Positions 17,232-30,150 of a stretch of DNA of 64,000 nt are shown in pieces; position 1 is the first letter of the stretch, and each line of letters opens with the position of its first letter. Both the position numbers and the translations under genes were made by a program. The stretch is taken from positions 1,116,001 to 1,180,000 of the forward strand of contig NZ_SWKM01000011.1 of NCBI RefSeq assembly GCF_005871205.1, in the 5' to 3' direction. Below the pieces are notes generated by a model. That model was not told the origin of the DNA. It was given only the letters and a program-made list of their open reading frames with translations, and ran no database searches. The stretch comes from Marinobacter alexandrii (GTDB lineage Bacteria; Pseudomonadota; Gammaproteobacteria; Pseudomonadales; Oleiphilaceae).

Positions 17232-18296
17232 ATGAATTCCTCGCAGGTGTATCCCTTCATGCGATCCGGTGGCGGCATAAAGCTCATCGCGACCGCAGTT
17301 ATCTTTTTGTTGCTGGCCGGTTGTTCCGCCAACCCCATCTACAGCACCACCGGCGCAGTGTTATCCGGTTATTCCGAGGGCGAGGCCACGCCCTACGTGC
17401 TGCAGATGTCAGATCCGCACATGGCCTGTTCGCTGGGCGAGGGCATTGATCCGCTGCTGTATTCGTTTTCCCGAGTCACCGATGCACCCGATACCACTGG
17501 TTCATTGCTGATGCTGTTGGCGGGTAACTGCATGGAATACCGGGCCTGGGAGGCGGAGCTTGCCTACCTCCGCGCCGATTTCGAGGGCAATGTCCCGGCT
17601 GCCAAAGACGCCCGGGAAGAAGCCAAACGCCTGAACGCCAAGACCGCCGAGCGTCGCCTCAAAGCCTTTAATCGCGCCATGGCCGCCTATGAATTTGATC
17701 CCGCTGCAGAGCCGCTGGAGTGTCCGTTCCTGTTCAGTGAACAGGATGAACTGACCTTCTTGCTGGGGTTGTTGACCGGGATGCAGGCGATCGTTAACGA
17801 CGCCAACTCCGGTGCCCTCGCGGGTATTCCTCGAAATATTGCGCCCCAGGCAGAGCGAGCTGCGATCTGTGTCGACAACGAGAAATGGGGTGGCCTACCC
17901 AATTCGATTCGGGCCTTGGTCTGGTTGCTGCTGCCGGATACCCAGCCGCCGTTGTCACCGGATCCCTGGACGGTGTTGGACCACAGCTCCGAGCTGGGTG
18001 TGAAGAAGGGCCTGCGGGCATCCATGGCGCTGGAAGCCGTGGCAGCGGAAACCTTTGGCCGGCCGGAGGTCCTGGCGGAGACCATCGCGCAGTTCGCGGC
18101 CTCCGAAGACAGCGTTGAGGTATGGGACGACTACCAATTGGTGGACGAAGTGGCAGCCGGCGTTATCCGGTTCTCTTCCGATAAGCACTGGACTGCGAAT
18201 TATGGGTACCGGACGCCCCAAAGTTACTTCGGCAAGATGAGCCCAAAACGAGACACTGACAACGTTGAAACCATGAGTCTGGACGACCTGCTTTGA
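17232..18296 (+). CDS. Lipoprotein, possible TatT-like TRAP accessory protein
   Basis: A 354-residue predicted lipoprotein. The N-terminus has a basic/hydrophobic signal ending in the lipobox LAGC. The mature part is alpha-helical in appearance, with a charged helix AREEAKRLNAKTAERRLKAF and four or more later cysteines. It immediately precedes a periplasmic binding protein and a large TRAP-type permease gene on the same strand. In that setting a TRAP T-component (TatT) lipoprotein is the best guess, from context and general shape only. ATG 17232 is used because AGGA lies 6 bases upstream and the signal peptide follows directly; the frame remains open to 17103. Confidence 0.65.
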   Translation: MNSSQVYPFMRSGGGIKLIATAVIFLLLAGCSANPIYSTTGAVLSGYSEGEATPYVLQMSDPHMACSLGEGIDPLLYSFSRVTDAPDTTGSLLMLLAGNCMEYRAWEAELAYLRADFEGNVPAAKDAREEAKRLNAKTAERRLKAFNRAMAAYEFDPAAEPLECPFLFSEQDELTFLLGLLTGMQAIVNDANSGALAGIPRNIAPQAERAAICVDNEKWGGLPNSIRALVWLLLPDTQPPLSPDPWTVLDHSSELGVKKGLRASMALEAVAAETFGRPEVLAETIAQFAASEDSVEVWDDYQLVDEVAAGVIRFSSDKHWTANYGYRTPQSYFGKMSPKRDTDNVETMSLDDLL

Positions 18297-18353
18297 CGTC
18301 CCCGGTTACCGTTATCCGACTACCAATAAACAAAAAATGACCCGGAGGTCTTT

Positions 18354-19364
18354 ATGATCCGCAAATCCCTCGCCGCAGTTGCCCTTGCTGCCATTGTCCC
18401 CGTGGCGTCTGCCAAAACCGTATCCATGTGCGTGTTCGACGTGATCGGCGCCAACGGTGATTTCTACAACATGGTCAAGGACTACGCGTTGGAAATGAAA
18501 GCGCACGGTGTCGATTTCGACCTCAAACCCTACACCGACGAAGGCGTTGCCGTGGGCGATTTTAATGCTGGCCAGTGCGATGCGGTGGCGGCAACAGATA
18601 TCCGCACACGCCCGTTCAACCGCTTTACCGGCAGTATCAGTGCCGTGGGTGCGCTGCCAACCTACGACGACCTGAAAACCCTGCTGGCGACCCTGGCACA
18701 GCCGAAAGCGGCACCGCTGATGAAGGAAAACGGTTACGAGGTCCTGGGCATTGTGCCCGTGGGTGCAGGATACCTGTTCGTGAATGACCGCAGCATTGAT
18801 ACCGCTGGTGAGCTGGCGGGTAAGCGCATGGCTACGCTGGATTATCAGAAAGACGCCATTCATATGGTGAACTTCGTCAAAGCCACGGTGGTGCCTTCTG
18901 ACATCACCAATTTTGCTGGCAAGTTCAACAACGGTTCGGTCGATACCGCGTACGCACCTGCTTTCGCCTACGAGGCGCTGGAGCTCTATAAAGGCCTTGG
19001 CAAAGACGGCGGCATTGTCGATTACCCGCTGGCCCAACTGACTATCCAGGTAATTGCGCGTGATGATGTGCTGCCTGACGCCAGTGCCCAGAAGGCCCGG
19101 GAAGTGGCTTGGGGCATGTTCCCGCAGGCGATGGACCTGATTTCCGGCCAGGAAACGGCCATCCCCGACGATAAGTGGGTCAAAATCCCGGAAAAGGATA
19201 TCCAGGGTTATCAGGAAATGTTTCGCCAGAACCGCCTGGAGATGCGTGATGGCCTGAACGGTGCCCCCAATGTTTACCACCCAAAGATGCTTGGCCTGCT
19301 GAGTAAAATCCGTTGTGCCAGCAATCCGGCATCCTCCGAGTGCACTGCAGGCAATCGCGAATAA
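18354..19364 (+). CDS. Putative periplasmic solute-binding protein (DUF6091-like)
   Basis: A 336-residue exported protein. The signal peptide MIRKSLAAVALAAIVPVASA ends in a good ASA cleavage site. The mature part starts KTVSMCVFDVIGANGDFYNM and resembles a two-lobed binding protein, with the GELAGKRMATLDYQ segment typical of TRAP/ABC receptors. Cysteines occur near both ends and could form disulfides. It follows the lipoprotein gene by 57 bp with a strong GGAGG ribosome binding site, and the permease gene begins 15 bp downstream. I believe NCBI calls this group putative solute-binding protein, DUF6091; that is from memory. The ligand is unknown. Confidence 0.75.
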   Translation: MIRKSLAAVALAAIVPVASAKTVSMCVFDVIGANGDFYNMVKDYALEMKAHGVDFDLKPYTDEGVAVGDFNAGQCDAVAATDIRTRPFNRFTGSISAVGALPTYDDLKTLLATLAQPKAAPLMKENGYEVLGIVPVGAGYLFVNDRSIDTAGELAGKRMATLDYQKDAIHMVNFVKATVVPSDITNFAGKFNNGSVDTAYAPAFAYEALELYKGLGKDGGIVDYPLAQLTIQVIARDDVLPDASAQKAREVAWGMFPQAMDLISGQETAIPDDKWVKIPEKDIQGYQEMFRQNRLEMRDGLNGAPNVYHPKMLGLLSKIRCASNPASSECTAGNRE

Positions 19365-19379
19365 TAGGGTGGAACACCG

Positions 19380-21431
19380 ATGAATTGGCGAGCCTTAACC
19401 GCGCCCGCAGCCAGAACCCTTTACCCCGTGCATCGCATGCACGGGGTCGTGTTGTTGCTGCTTCTATTGTTTACCCTGCTGCTGGGCATGGGCAATTCCC
19501 TGCATTCGCGCCTGTTGTGGGTGGGGGAGCAAACCTGGCCCAACTATTATCTGCTGAATCCGGATGCCACCGAACCGTCGTGCCAGCTCGAAATGGATGT
19601 GGACGCGGAGGTGCGCAAGCGAGTCGATGCCTACCAGCCGGATCCGGATGATCTGTTCAGCTCACCCCCCAATCGGGAGGCAGTGCGTACCTCGCTTGAA
19701 CGCAACCTGGAGTTGTGCCAGGAGAAATACCTCCTTTACGAGCAAAACCTGAAACACGCCACGCCCGCACTGGGAGCGTTCAAGACCGTCGAGCAGGGGC
19801 TGGCGGATTTCCTGCTCGATAACATTGAACTGACCAAGTACCTGTTTATTGCGATGTTTGCCCTGGCCGCAGCGATTGCCGCAATGGACGCCGATCACAT
19901 TGCCTTGCGCCTGCCCAGGAATCGCGCGGAGTGGCGGCTGAGCCAGGGTGCCCAGTTCGCAGTGAACGGCCTGATGGTGGCAAGCCTGAATTCGTATCTG
20001 GGCAAGTTGGCAAACTCGCCGGGCGCCGAGGGGACGGTAAGTCTTCAGTACGCCTGGGCCGGGGTCTTCGGCTTGTTCATGGTGATCAATGCGGTTCGGT
20101 TTCTGAACGTTCCCGATCGGCTGCGACGAGGCAACCTGGCGCTGTCGTCGGGATTGGTGATGCCCCTGTATTGCGGTATGGGGTTGATCGCCATGAGCTA
20201 CTTCTTCTTCGTGGATGGCTACGCGTCGGGCCTGGCGATCTATTTCGGCATGATGTCCAACCTGTCGTCGATGTTCATCAACATTGGCTTGTACGTTCTG
20301 GTGGGGATGATCCTCAAGCAGACCCGGTTGCCGGAATTGCTCCTCAACACCATCAAACCGTTCAATCTGCCGGCGCCGATGCTGGCCTCAGTGATCATCT
20401 TTGCCACCGCGTTTCCGACTGCCTTCACCGGTGCTTCGGGTATTTTCATCCTGGCAGTTGGTGGCGTTGTCTATGATGAGCTCCGGCGAGCCGGGGCCGG
20501 GCGGCAGTTATCACTGGCCACCACCGCCATGTCCGGAAGTCTGGGTGTGGTGCTTAATCCGTGCCTGCTGATCGTAGTGATTGCTGCCTTGAACAAAGAA
20601 GTGACTACCACCGAAATGTACGGTTGGGGCTTCTGGGTGTTCATCATGTCGGCGACGTTGTTTTCGTTGATTGTCTGTAAGACCCAGGGTAATTGGAAGC
20701 CGCGGCCGGCGCCCGGTGCGTTTCGCGCTGCCGTTCGGCAAACCCGGCCACTGCTGCCCTACGCCATAGTTGCTGCCCTGGTGGTTCTGTCGGTCTGGGC
20801 GATTCTTGGCCTGCAATTTAACGAGTACAGTGCGCCGCTGATCCTGCCGCTAGTGATGCTGGCACTGGTAATGCTGGATGCACGCAAGGACAGTCGGGAA
20901 CAGGGTGAGTCCCGGCTTCAAGCCTTCTGGAACCGTAGCACCGCCGCCGCCAGTGATTCGGCTGTGCATATCGGCGCCTTGCTGGCGTTAATCGGCTTTT
21001 CTATCTGCCTCGGCGGCATTCTGGAGCGCTCCGATATTGTCCATGCGCTGTTTCCGGAGAATCTGACCAGCCCCTGGATTGCCATGTTGGTGATTGTGGT
21101 GATGCTGACCCTGATCGGGATGGTGATGGATCCCTTTGGCGCGGTGATTCTGGTGTCCGCGACCATTGCCCAGCCCGCCATTCAGCTGGGCATAGATCCG
21201 CTGCACTTCTGGATTGTTTGTCTGGTGGCGTTTGAGCTTGGCTACCTGAGCCCGCCGGTGGCGCTGAACCACCTGCTGACCCGTCAGGTTGTGGGCGAAA
21301 CAGAGGTGCTGGCCTGTGAGCGCACCGGCAGTTTCTGGCACCGCTACGAGCGATTGCTTCTGCCCCTTGCAGTGATGGGGCCCACGCTGCTGCTGGTCGC
21401 GTTCGTGCCGATGATGTTCTACGCCTTGTAG
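19380..21431 (+). CDS. TRAP-type large permease with N-terminal Q-like extension
   Basis: A 683-residue membrane protein. The C-terminal two-thirds (about 255-683) resembles the DctM large TRAP permease, with many helices and segments such as FPTAFTGASGIFILAVGGVVYDEL and VMDPFGAVILVSATIAQP. The first 245 residues contain four likely helices (about 22-38, 153-169, 189-208, 223-242). A periplasmic loop of about 110 residues between the first two carries Cys68 and Cys113. Four helices is the count of the small DctQ subunit, so this may be a Q-M fusion. No separate DctQ gene is present. It ends the operon, followed by a strong terminator. Confidence 0.8.
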   Translation: MNWRALTAPAARTLYPVHRMHGVVLLLLLLFTLLLGMGNSLHSRLLWVGEQTWPNYYLLNPDATEPSCQLEMDVDAEVRKRVDAYQPDPDDLFSSPPNREAVRTSLERNLELCQEKYLLYEQNLKHATPALGAFKTVEQGLADFLLDNIELTKYLFIAMFALAAAIAAMDADHIALRLPRNRAEWRLSQGAQFAVNGLMVASLNSYLGKLANSPGAEGTVSLQYAWAGVFGLFMVINAVRFLNVPDRLRRGNLALSSGLVMPLYCGMGLIAMSYFFFVDGYASGLAIYFGMMSNLSSMFINIGLYVLVGMILKQTRLPELLLNTIKPFNLPAPMLASVIIFATAFPTAFTGASGIFILAVGGVVYDELRRAGAGRQLSLATTAMSGSLGVVLNPCLLIVVIAALNKEVTTTEMYGWGFWVFIMSATLFSLIVCKTQGNWKPRPAPGAFRAAVRQTRPLLPYAIVAALVVLSVWAILGLQFNEYSAPLILPLVMLALVMLDARKDSREQGESRLQAFWNRSTAAASDSAVHIGALLALIGFSICLGGILERSDIVHALFPENLTSPWIAMLVIVVMLTLIGMVMDPFGAVILVSATIAQPAIQLGIDPLHFWIVCLVAFELGYLSPPVALNHLLTRQVVGETEVLACERTGSFWHRYERLLLPLAVMGPTLLLVAFVPMMFYAL

Positions 21432-21450
21432 ACGGTTCAGATTAATACGA

Positions 21451-21485
21451 AACCGCCTCTGGCCATCAGCCGCAGGCGGTTTTTT
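21451..21485 (+). terminator. Rho-independent terminator of the TRAP-like operon
   Basis: AACCGCCT at 21451-21458 pairs with AGGCGGTT at 21474-21481 and is followed by Ts. The stop codon of the permease lies 20 bases upstream. Confidence 0.85.
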
Positions 21486-21583
21486 GCATCTGAGTTCGGC
21501 TAGGAGGCGTATCGGTTAACACTCAGTAAATAAACGCCGCCCCGGGATACTGTATGCTGGAGGCCGTTGCAGAGATAAGTGCT

Positions 21584-24276
21584 ATGGACATCATGCTGAC
21601 CCCAAAAACGCTTCTAAAGAAGGCCATGCCTGCCGCGGCTTTGTTGGTGCTTGCCGGTTGCGGCGGTGGCTCTGACTCCGACTCCGATCTGCAGTCGGTA
21701 ACCGTTGCCCTGTCCGGTTTCATTGATATCGAGACTGGCACTCGGGTAGACGCCGACAACGCCGACGCCCTGACCCTGAATTCGACGCCCCGCAGCACCG
21801 CACAAAGCCTGCCGCAGGAATACGTGCTGGCGGGTTATGTCAGCGCCTTCGATGGTGTTTATCCCTCGATATCAGGGTTTCCTTCCTTTGCTTATTCCGC
21901 CGACCCGAGTGATGAGTTTTCGATGTCGCTGCGCACAGGGCAGTCGGTTGAACTGCAAGCCTTTGGTACCCGGGAGGGGGCCTCAGCGTTGCGCCTGTCG
22001 CTGGTCCAGGGCAGCTCTGTCGTTGAGACGAAGGTGACCGACAGCATGACTAGCCAGATCCGGGTGACCAATACCACCGGTTCCGATGGTTCCTTCACCG
22101 TCCGGGTCGAGTCCGAAGGGCCCACACCCATGCTGTATGTCCTGTCGACCGCGGTAAATGCCTCAGGACAGGCGAAATCCTTTGACTGGCCGGCCCATGA
22201 GTTTGTTGAAGGCGAGGCCATTGTTGCCTTGGAGGCCAGTCCTGATCCTGTATCGGCCCAGGCGATGATGGCTCAGGCCAGTATGTTGGCAACGCAGGAG
22301 TTGGCGCCGGGCCTGTGGCGGGTGAAAGCCCCGGTGCAGGTCATGGCGACGAGTGGCCAGAGCGCCCAGGTGGCGACGCTGGACTGGATTCGCACCCTGA
22401 AGCAACAGCCGGGCGTGGAGTCGGCCACGCCGAACTACCGGATGACAACCATGATGACGCCCGTGGATGAGCCCTTGTATGGGGCGCAGCAGTGGCACTA
22501 TGGCTTGTTGAATGGCCCGACGGCCTGGCAGCTGGCGCCGCAGGCGGGAGCAAATGTCACGGTAGCGGTTATGGATACCGGCTTGTATCGGGCATCCAGT
22601 GGTGACTGGCATCAGGACATCAACGCCAACGTGATTTCACCATTGCCTTCGGAAGCGAGTTCGGGTTCGGGGACGGATTTTGTCTCGGAACAGTTCGACA
22701 ACGACGGTCAGCCTGGGCCGGATGATAACCCGGCTGATCCCGGCAACAGTGTTGGCGGCAGTGTGTATCACGGCACCCACGTTGCCGGCACTGTGGCCGC
22801 CGTGGTCAATAACAATGGCGGCGGTGGTGTTGCGTTTAACTCGACGTTGCTGCCGGTCCGGGTTCTGGGTGACGGTGGTTCCGGCTCCTCCGCGGATCTG
22901 CTGGCGGCGCTGCAGTGGGTTGCTGGGCCTCCCAGCGGTCAGCCGCTGGCCGACATTGTGAACCTGAGTCTGGGTGGTTTGCCTTTCATACAGTCCATGC
23001 AGGATGCTATCAGTACCGCAACCAATCGCGGTGTGATCTTTGTGGCGGCGGCCGGCAATTCCTCGACTCGCACGGAGTCTTACCCGGCGGCCTTTGAGGA
23101 TGTGTTTGCGGTCAGTGCCGTGGATGGTGCTGGAGCGCTGGCGTCTTATTCCAACTTCGGTACCTGGGTTGATCTGGCGGCTCCCGGTGGCGACGCCAGT
23201 CGTGATGGCAATGGCGATGGCCGTGGCGACGTAGTGGTCAGCACCAGTGTGATCAACGGAACCGAGGAAACTTATATTGGTTTGCAGGGAACCTCCATGG
23301 CCGCGCCTCATGTCTCGGGAGTATTGGCGCTGATGAAGGGCGAGAATGCCGCGCTGGACTACGAAGATATCAACGGCTTTCTAATGGCTGGCGATTTGAC
23401 CGTGGCGGATTGCGGCAGTCAAAACTGCCCCAAGACCGAGCAGTTTGGCTGGGGTCTGCTGGACGCCAGTAAAGCGGCCTCTGCGGCCCAGGCTACGCCC
23501 ATTCGCGATTTGCTCACCGCCACACCGGCGGTGGTGTCGCTGTCCTCGGAAGGCGCCCGAACGGCAAACGTGGAGCTTGAGGTCTACGGCGACAATCCCA
23601 GCACCGTCACCATCAACAGTGTTTCACCGCCGCCAGCCTGGTTGTCTATAGACTCTGCTCCAGCAAGCACCGATTCTGGCACGAGCTTTGATATTTCCGT
23701 TAGTCTCAATCTGGAAGCGCTCGAACCAGGGGTTTCTGAAAGAACTACGATTGAGGTTGAATACCAGGGTGACAGCCAGGTTCGGACTTTGGAAATTCCC
23801 GTAGTCGGCCAGCAGGTTACCGACCAACAGGCGCGAGACGCCGGACGGCATTTTGTCCTGCTCGTCAGTCCGGAGCCAGATGGTAATTTCTTCACAACTG
23901 AGGCCCAGACCAACGTGGTGGCGGAGAACGGCCAGTATCGCTTTGTGTTTGAACCGGACGATGGCGTGCCGCCGAAAGAACTGAATGAGGTATCGCCGGG
24001 CAATTACATTTTGGTAGCGGGCTCTGACCTGGATAATGACGGCCTAATTTGTCACGGTGGTGAGGCTTGTGCCGAATACCCGGTCGCCGGTTTGCGCCAG
24101 GAAATCACCATTTCCGCAGGCACTGCCATTGAGGGCATTCGGATGACCACCAGTTATTCCCGGCCGTCGATTTCGGCGTCGTCGCCGGAGCAACTGCCCC
24201 GGCCTGATTTCCAGGGCTATCAGTTGCTGTCACCGACGAATCCGGATGCCACTAACCTGAAGGCACTGTCTCAACC

Positions 24277-24280
<4 letters not shown>
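21584..24280 (+). CDS. Subtilisin-like (S8) serine protease lipoprotein
   Basis: An 898-residue lipoprotein protease. The signal ends LLVLAGC, giving an acylated Cys. About 290 residues of pro-region precede the catalytic domain. The triad is Asp331 in VAVMDTGL, His396 in HGTHVAGT and Ser571 in GTSMAAPHVSG, with Asn492 in AAAGNSS as oxyanion residue. The last 240 residues look like beta-sandwich or fibronectin-type domains. Starts are possible at 21554, 21584 and 21593; I chose 21584, which keeps a normal signal length, but its ribosome binding site is weak. Its stop overlaps the PrcB-domain gene by four bases, so the two are probably made together. Confidence 0.88.
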
Positions 24281-26725
<2,445 letters not shown>

Positions 26726-26732
26726 TATATCT

Positions 26733-26756
26733 AAGGGTGCTATAAAAAGCATCCTT
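26733..26756 (+). terminator. Weak hairpin terminator after parE
   Basis: AAGGGTGC pairs with GCATCCTT through one G-U pair, with an AT-rich loop. The following tract, TATTCTTTCT, is only partly T-rich. Confidence 0.45.
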
Positions 26757-26820
26757 TATTCTTTCTCTGTATTCTACAAAGTCGTTATCCTGCCAGTTTT
26801 CTTTTCGGGAAGAACCGTAA

Positions 26821-28596
26821 ATGGACTGGCAAGGCTGGTTTGCGCTGGGCCTGGCGGGCACCTCGCTGATACTCATGAGTGTTGGACGCTTAGCACCCCA
26901 CATGGTGATGATGGGGGTGTTGGTCGTGCTCAGTGCAACGGGCATCGTCTCTGCCGACCAGGCGCTTTCCGGTTTCAGCAATACGGGCCTGATCACCGTG
27001 GTGGCCATGTTTGTGGTAGCCGCCGGCATCCATCACTCCGGCGGTGTCGATCTGCTGGTGCACCATCTGCTCCGTAACCCCAGTACCGTCCGAAGTGCCC
27101 AGGCACGGATTGCCTTGCCGGTGTCCCTGCTTAGCGGGTTCCTGAACAACACCCCGGTTGTTGCCACCATGATTCCCGCGGTGCACGCCTGGTCTCGCAA
27201 GATCGGCATATCGCCTTCCAAGCTCATGATCCCCCTGAGTTACTCCGCCATTCTTGGCGGCACCCTGACGCTAATCGGTACCAGCACCAATCTGGTGGTT
27301 AATGGTCAGGTCCAACAGCTTACCGGCGGTCCGGGCTTCTCGATTTTCACCATTACCGCAGTCGGGCTTCCGGTTGCCGTGATCGGCGTTGCGGTGATGC
27401 TGCTGGTAATGCCCCGGTTCCTGCCGGATCGCAAGGACCAGCAGAAATTCGGTTCCATGCGGGAATTTACCCTGGAAGTTGCTGTGTCTTTCGACGGTCC
27501 GCTGGTTGGGAAGACCGTGGGCGAGGCCGGCTTGCGGGAACTGGAGCGGCTCTATCTGGTAGAAATCGAGCGTGACGGCAGCGTGGTTACCGCGGTGCCC
27601 TCAGAAGAGCGGCTCCGAGGTGGCGACCGCCTGGTGTTTGCCGGTGACACCCAGGCCATCTCCGACCTGTTGCGTATCAATGGCATCGTACCTTCTGTTC
27701 ACGAGGACGAGCCAAGCCTGAGTAAAGACCGGGCCGAGCGCCGGCTGGTAGAAGCTGCCCTGTCGCCCCAGTCAGATGTGCTCGGACAGACCATCCGTGA
27801 TGCCCGCTTCCGTGATCGTTATGGCGCCGTGGTGCTGGCGGTTGCCCGGGGTGGTGAGCGGGTGTCCGGCAATCTCGGGAATATCCGCCTGAAGCCGGGC
27901 GATGTATTGCTGCTGGAAGCGCGTCCCGCCTTCGTCAGCCGGCAGCGCTACAACAAAGACTTCTTGCTGATTAACGATCTGGAGACCGAGACGCCCCGCC
28001 ACGACCGGGCGTGGTTGTCCTGGGGTATATTGCTGATTCTGGTCGGGTTGGCGGCCTGCGGTGTTCTGAGCATGCTTAACGCGGCCCTGCTGGGCGCCAG
28101 CCTGATGATCATCTCCGGCTGCTGTTCGGTGGGACAGGCCCAGAAATCTGTGGATGTGCCCGTCATCCTCACTATAGCGGCGTCTTTCGCCCTGGGCGCG
28201 GCACTGCAGGAGACCGGAGCGGCGATGTTCGTTGCCGAGGGCATTCTCGGTCTCAGCCAGGGCAACGTATTGCTGGCGGTCCTGCTGGTTTATATCACTG
28301 TGTCGGTGTTGACTGAGGTGATCACCAATAACGCTGCCGCTGTCCTGGTTATCCCGATTGTACTGTCGATGACGGCCTCCATGGGGGTGGCAGCCGAGCC
28401 GTTTGTGATTGCGGTGATGATGGCTGCTTCAGCCAGTTTCGCGACGCCGTTGGGTTATCAGACCAACATGATGGTGTTCGGCCCGGGGGGCTATCGTTTT
28501 GGCGATTTCGTGCGGGTGGGGTTGCCCATGAATCTGTTCATAGGTGCCTTGACAGTAACGGTGATCGCCTTGGTGTACGGGATCAGTCCCGGCTGA
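26821..28596 (+). CDS. SLC13-family permease with two RCK_C domains
   Basis: A 591-residue ion-transporter-superfamily permease. N-terminal helices end in the signature LSGFLNNTPVVATMIP and TLTLIGTSTNLVVNG. Two soluble RCK_C (TrkA-C) domains follow at about 205-290 and 300-385, each with a GDRLVFAG- or GDVLLLEA-type strand. The second helix bundle contains TEVITNNAAAVLVIP and FATPLGYQTNMMV, the matching repeat. The fold is of the DASS/CitT type; the substrate could be sulfate, a dicarboxylate or another anion and is not readable. The start is at 26821. The stop lies 7 bp from the convergent EAL gene. Confidence 0.85.
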   Translation: MDWQGWFALGLAGTSLILMSVGRLAPHMVMMGVLVVLSATGIVSADQALSGFSNTGLITVVAMFVVAAGIHHSGGVDLLVHHLLRNPSTVRSAQARIALPVSLLSGFLNNTPVVATMIPAVHAWSRKIGISPSKLMIPLSYSAILGGTLTLIGTSTNLVVNGQVQQLTGGPGFSIFTITAVGLPVAVIGVAVMLLVMPRFLPDRKDQQKFGSMREFTLEVAVSFDGPLVGKTVGEAGLRELERLYLVEIERDGSVVTAVPSEERLRGGDRLVFAGDTQAISDLLRINGIVPSVHEDEPSLSKDRAERRLVEAALSPQSDVLGQTIRDARFRDRYGAVVLAVARGGERVSGNLGNIRLKPGDVLLLEARPAFVSRQRYNKDFLLINDLETETPRHDRAWLSWGILLILVGLAACGVLSMLNAALLGASLMIISGCCSVGQAQKSVDVPVILTIAASFALGAALQETGAAMFVAEGILGLSQGNVLLAVLLVYITVSVLTEVITNNAAAVLVIPIVLSMTASMGVAAEPFVIAVMMAASASFATPLGYQTNMMVFGPGGYRFGDFVRVGLPMNLFIGALTVTVIALVYGISPG

Positions 28597-28603
28597 CCCG
28601 AGG

Positions 28604-29878
28604 CTACTCAGGGTTGGCAATAATGTCGCAGCACAGGACCCGCAGTTCATTATTCCGGTAGTAGCCCTGGGACAGGGTGACGCACATGTAGGCGCCGGTT
28701 ACGCACAGGTAAGGTGTGGTGACATGCAGATTGTCGGGCTGTGCCAGGGCCTGGCGCAGGTACTCCTGACGGAACCAGTCAGCACTGCTGGTGCTTTCCA
28801 GAGGTTTGAATCGGGGATCCTGGTTGCGGGTGCCGGTTTCGGAAACAATGGTGTCGGCAATTTGAATGCCGCACTCGTTGACCAGGTAGCAGCGCGAAAC
28901 CGCTTGATGATTTAGCAGTCCGAGGCATGCCTGGTGCATGTTAGATCCGTGTCGTAATTTGTCAATCGCGTTGACGAAGTAGTCCCGGAAGAACTCTGTC
29001 AGTTGCCTGGTCGGGTCGGCGGTGACCTGATTGCGGGATTTGTACTCATCCAGCAGTTCGTCAAAATTCGCTGGCGAGCGAGCCAGTTCTTCCAGATCGA
29101 TACTTGGGGTTTGAAAATAAAAGCCCTGAACGAAATCAACTCCCGCATCTATCGAAATCAGGGCCTGCTCCCGGGTTTCCACTCCCTCCAGCAATGCCAA
29201 ACAGCCTGATTGATGCAGCAACGAGACGATGCCGTTCAGTATTTGTCTGGCCTTGCGATCCTCTGTGGCTCGGGTAAGCAGGGTTCTATCAAGCTTCACA
29301 ATATCCGGCGAAAGGTTCCAGATGCGTTCAAAGTTTGAATGGCCGGCGCCAAAGTCGTCGATGGCCGTAAGACAGCCCAGTTTCTTGTAATAGGCCACGG
29401 TCTCTTTCAGTTTTTCGGCGTCGTCCGTGGGCTGCTCGACAATCTCCATGACGATCCGGTGCGGTGGCAGTCCGGTCTTCTTTAACAGCTGGCCAAAAAA
29501 GGAGTCGGCCTGACGACCACTGGTGACGGCCTGGGGCGAGACGTTCAAAAACAGCCAGTTCAGTTGGTCTTCGATGCCACTGTAATTGCGTATGTGTAGA
29601 TATCGGCACAAGCGGTCCAGCAGCAGATTTTCCGAATCGGATGAGGGCAACTGGAACAGGTGCAGCGGCAACACTGCGGAATTGTCATTATCGAAGGCCC
29701 GGATTAAGGCCTCGTAGCCAACAATGCGCTTGTGCGAAATGCTGTAGATGGGCTGCAGTGCGGTGCGAAGGGTCAGGCCCTGAAAGTCGGCCGTCCATGC
29801 ATCACCCTTATGGCAAAGCATTGGAGACAGAAGGTCGAGTTCCGGAACCGCCAGCTTTTCGGGGAGACTCTTCGACAT
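28604..29878 (-). CDS. EAL-domain c-di-GMP phosphodiesterase, likely active
   Basis: A 424-residue protein. An EAL domain covers about residues 35-270 and keeps its catalytic set: YEALIRA (Glu56), FLNVSP (Asn112), MEIVE (Glu145), TAIDDFGAG (Asp174, Asp175), KLDR (Lys195), LEGVET (Glu231) and QGFYFQTP (Gln251). The 150 C-terminal residues form a separate domain that looks like a sensory (PAS/Cache-like) unit with several cysteines, comparable in layout to YkuI-type proteins. No membrane segment is visible. It probably hydrolyses c-di-GMP in the cytoplasm. It converges on the SLC13 gene. A 15-codon open frame lies about 270 bp upstream on the same strand. Confidence 0.87.
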   Translation of the reverse strand: MSKSLPEKLAVPELDLLSPMLCHKGDAWTADFQGLTLRTALQPIYSISHKRIVGYEALIRAFDNDNSAVLPLHLFQLPSSDSENLLLDRLCRYLHIRNYSGIEDQLNWLFLNVSPQAVTSGRQADSFFGQLLKKTGLPPHRIVMEIVEQPTDDAEKLKETVAYYKKLGCLTAIDDFGAGHSNFERIWNLSPDIVKLDRTLLTRATEDRKARQILNGIVSLLHQSGCLALLEGVETREQALISIDAGVDFVQGFYFQTPSIDLEELARSPANFDELLDEYKSRNQVTADPTRQLTEFFRDYFVNAIDKLRHGSNMHQACLGLLNHQAVSRCYLVNECGIQIADTIVSETGTRNQDPRFKPLESTSSADWFRQEYLRQALAQPDNLHVTTPYLCVTGAYMCVTLSQGYYRNNELRVLCCDIIANPE

Positions 29879-30126
29879 GGCTCATTCTGATTGGTTACAC
29901 GACATCGCCATTCGCTGGAAAGCGGAGGGCCGAACTGCTGAGTCCAAGTCGGTAAGGACCAAGGAAAGGATCAGCTTAACTGTGCAAGTGCTGAGATTGC
30001 CAAAAAAAATGCATTATTACCACTGTTTAATGTCGAAAGTGGGAATCATTTGCATGTCAAGAGTGTTTAGCGTTCAGCAAGCGTTCAAAAGTGGTGTGAA
30101 AAACTGGGGGGAGAGAAAAGAGGGAG

Positions 30127-30145
30127 GCGACCCTTTGGGTCGCCG
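30127..30145 (-). terminator. Hairpin after the 15-codon frame
   Basis: GGCGACCC and GGGTCGCC flank a 3-base loop, a perfect 8-bp stem. On the minus strand it is followed by TCCCTCTTTTCTCTC, a pyrimidine tract but not a clean T run. It could be a terminator, an attenuator or an RNA-stabilising stem. Confidence 0.55.
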
Positions 30146-30150
30146 TGTAA

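Noticed and set aside
18312..19280. A 322-codon frame antisense to the solute-binding protein gene.
   Set aside because: The plus-strand protein has a signal peptide and a strong ribosome binding site; the antisense product is unlike any protein family.
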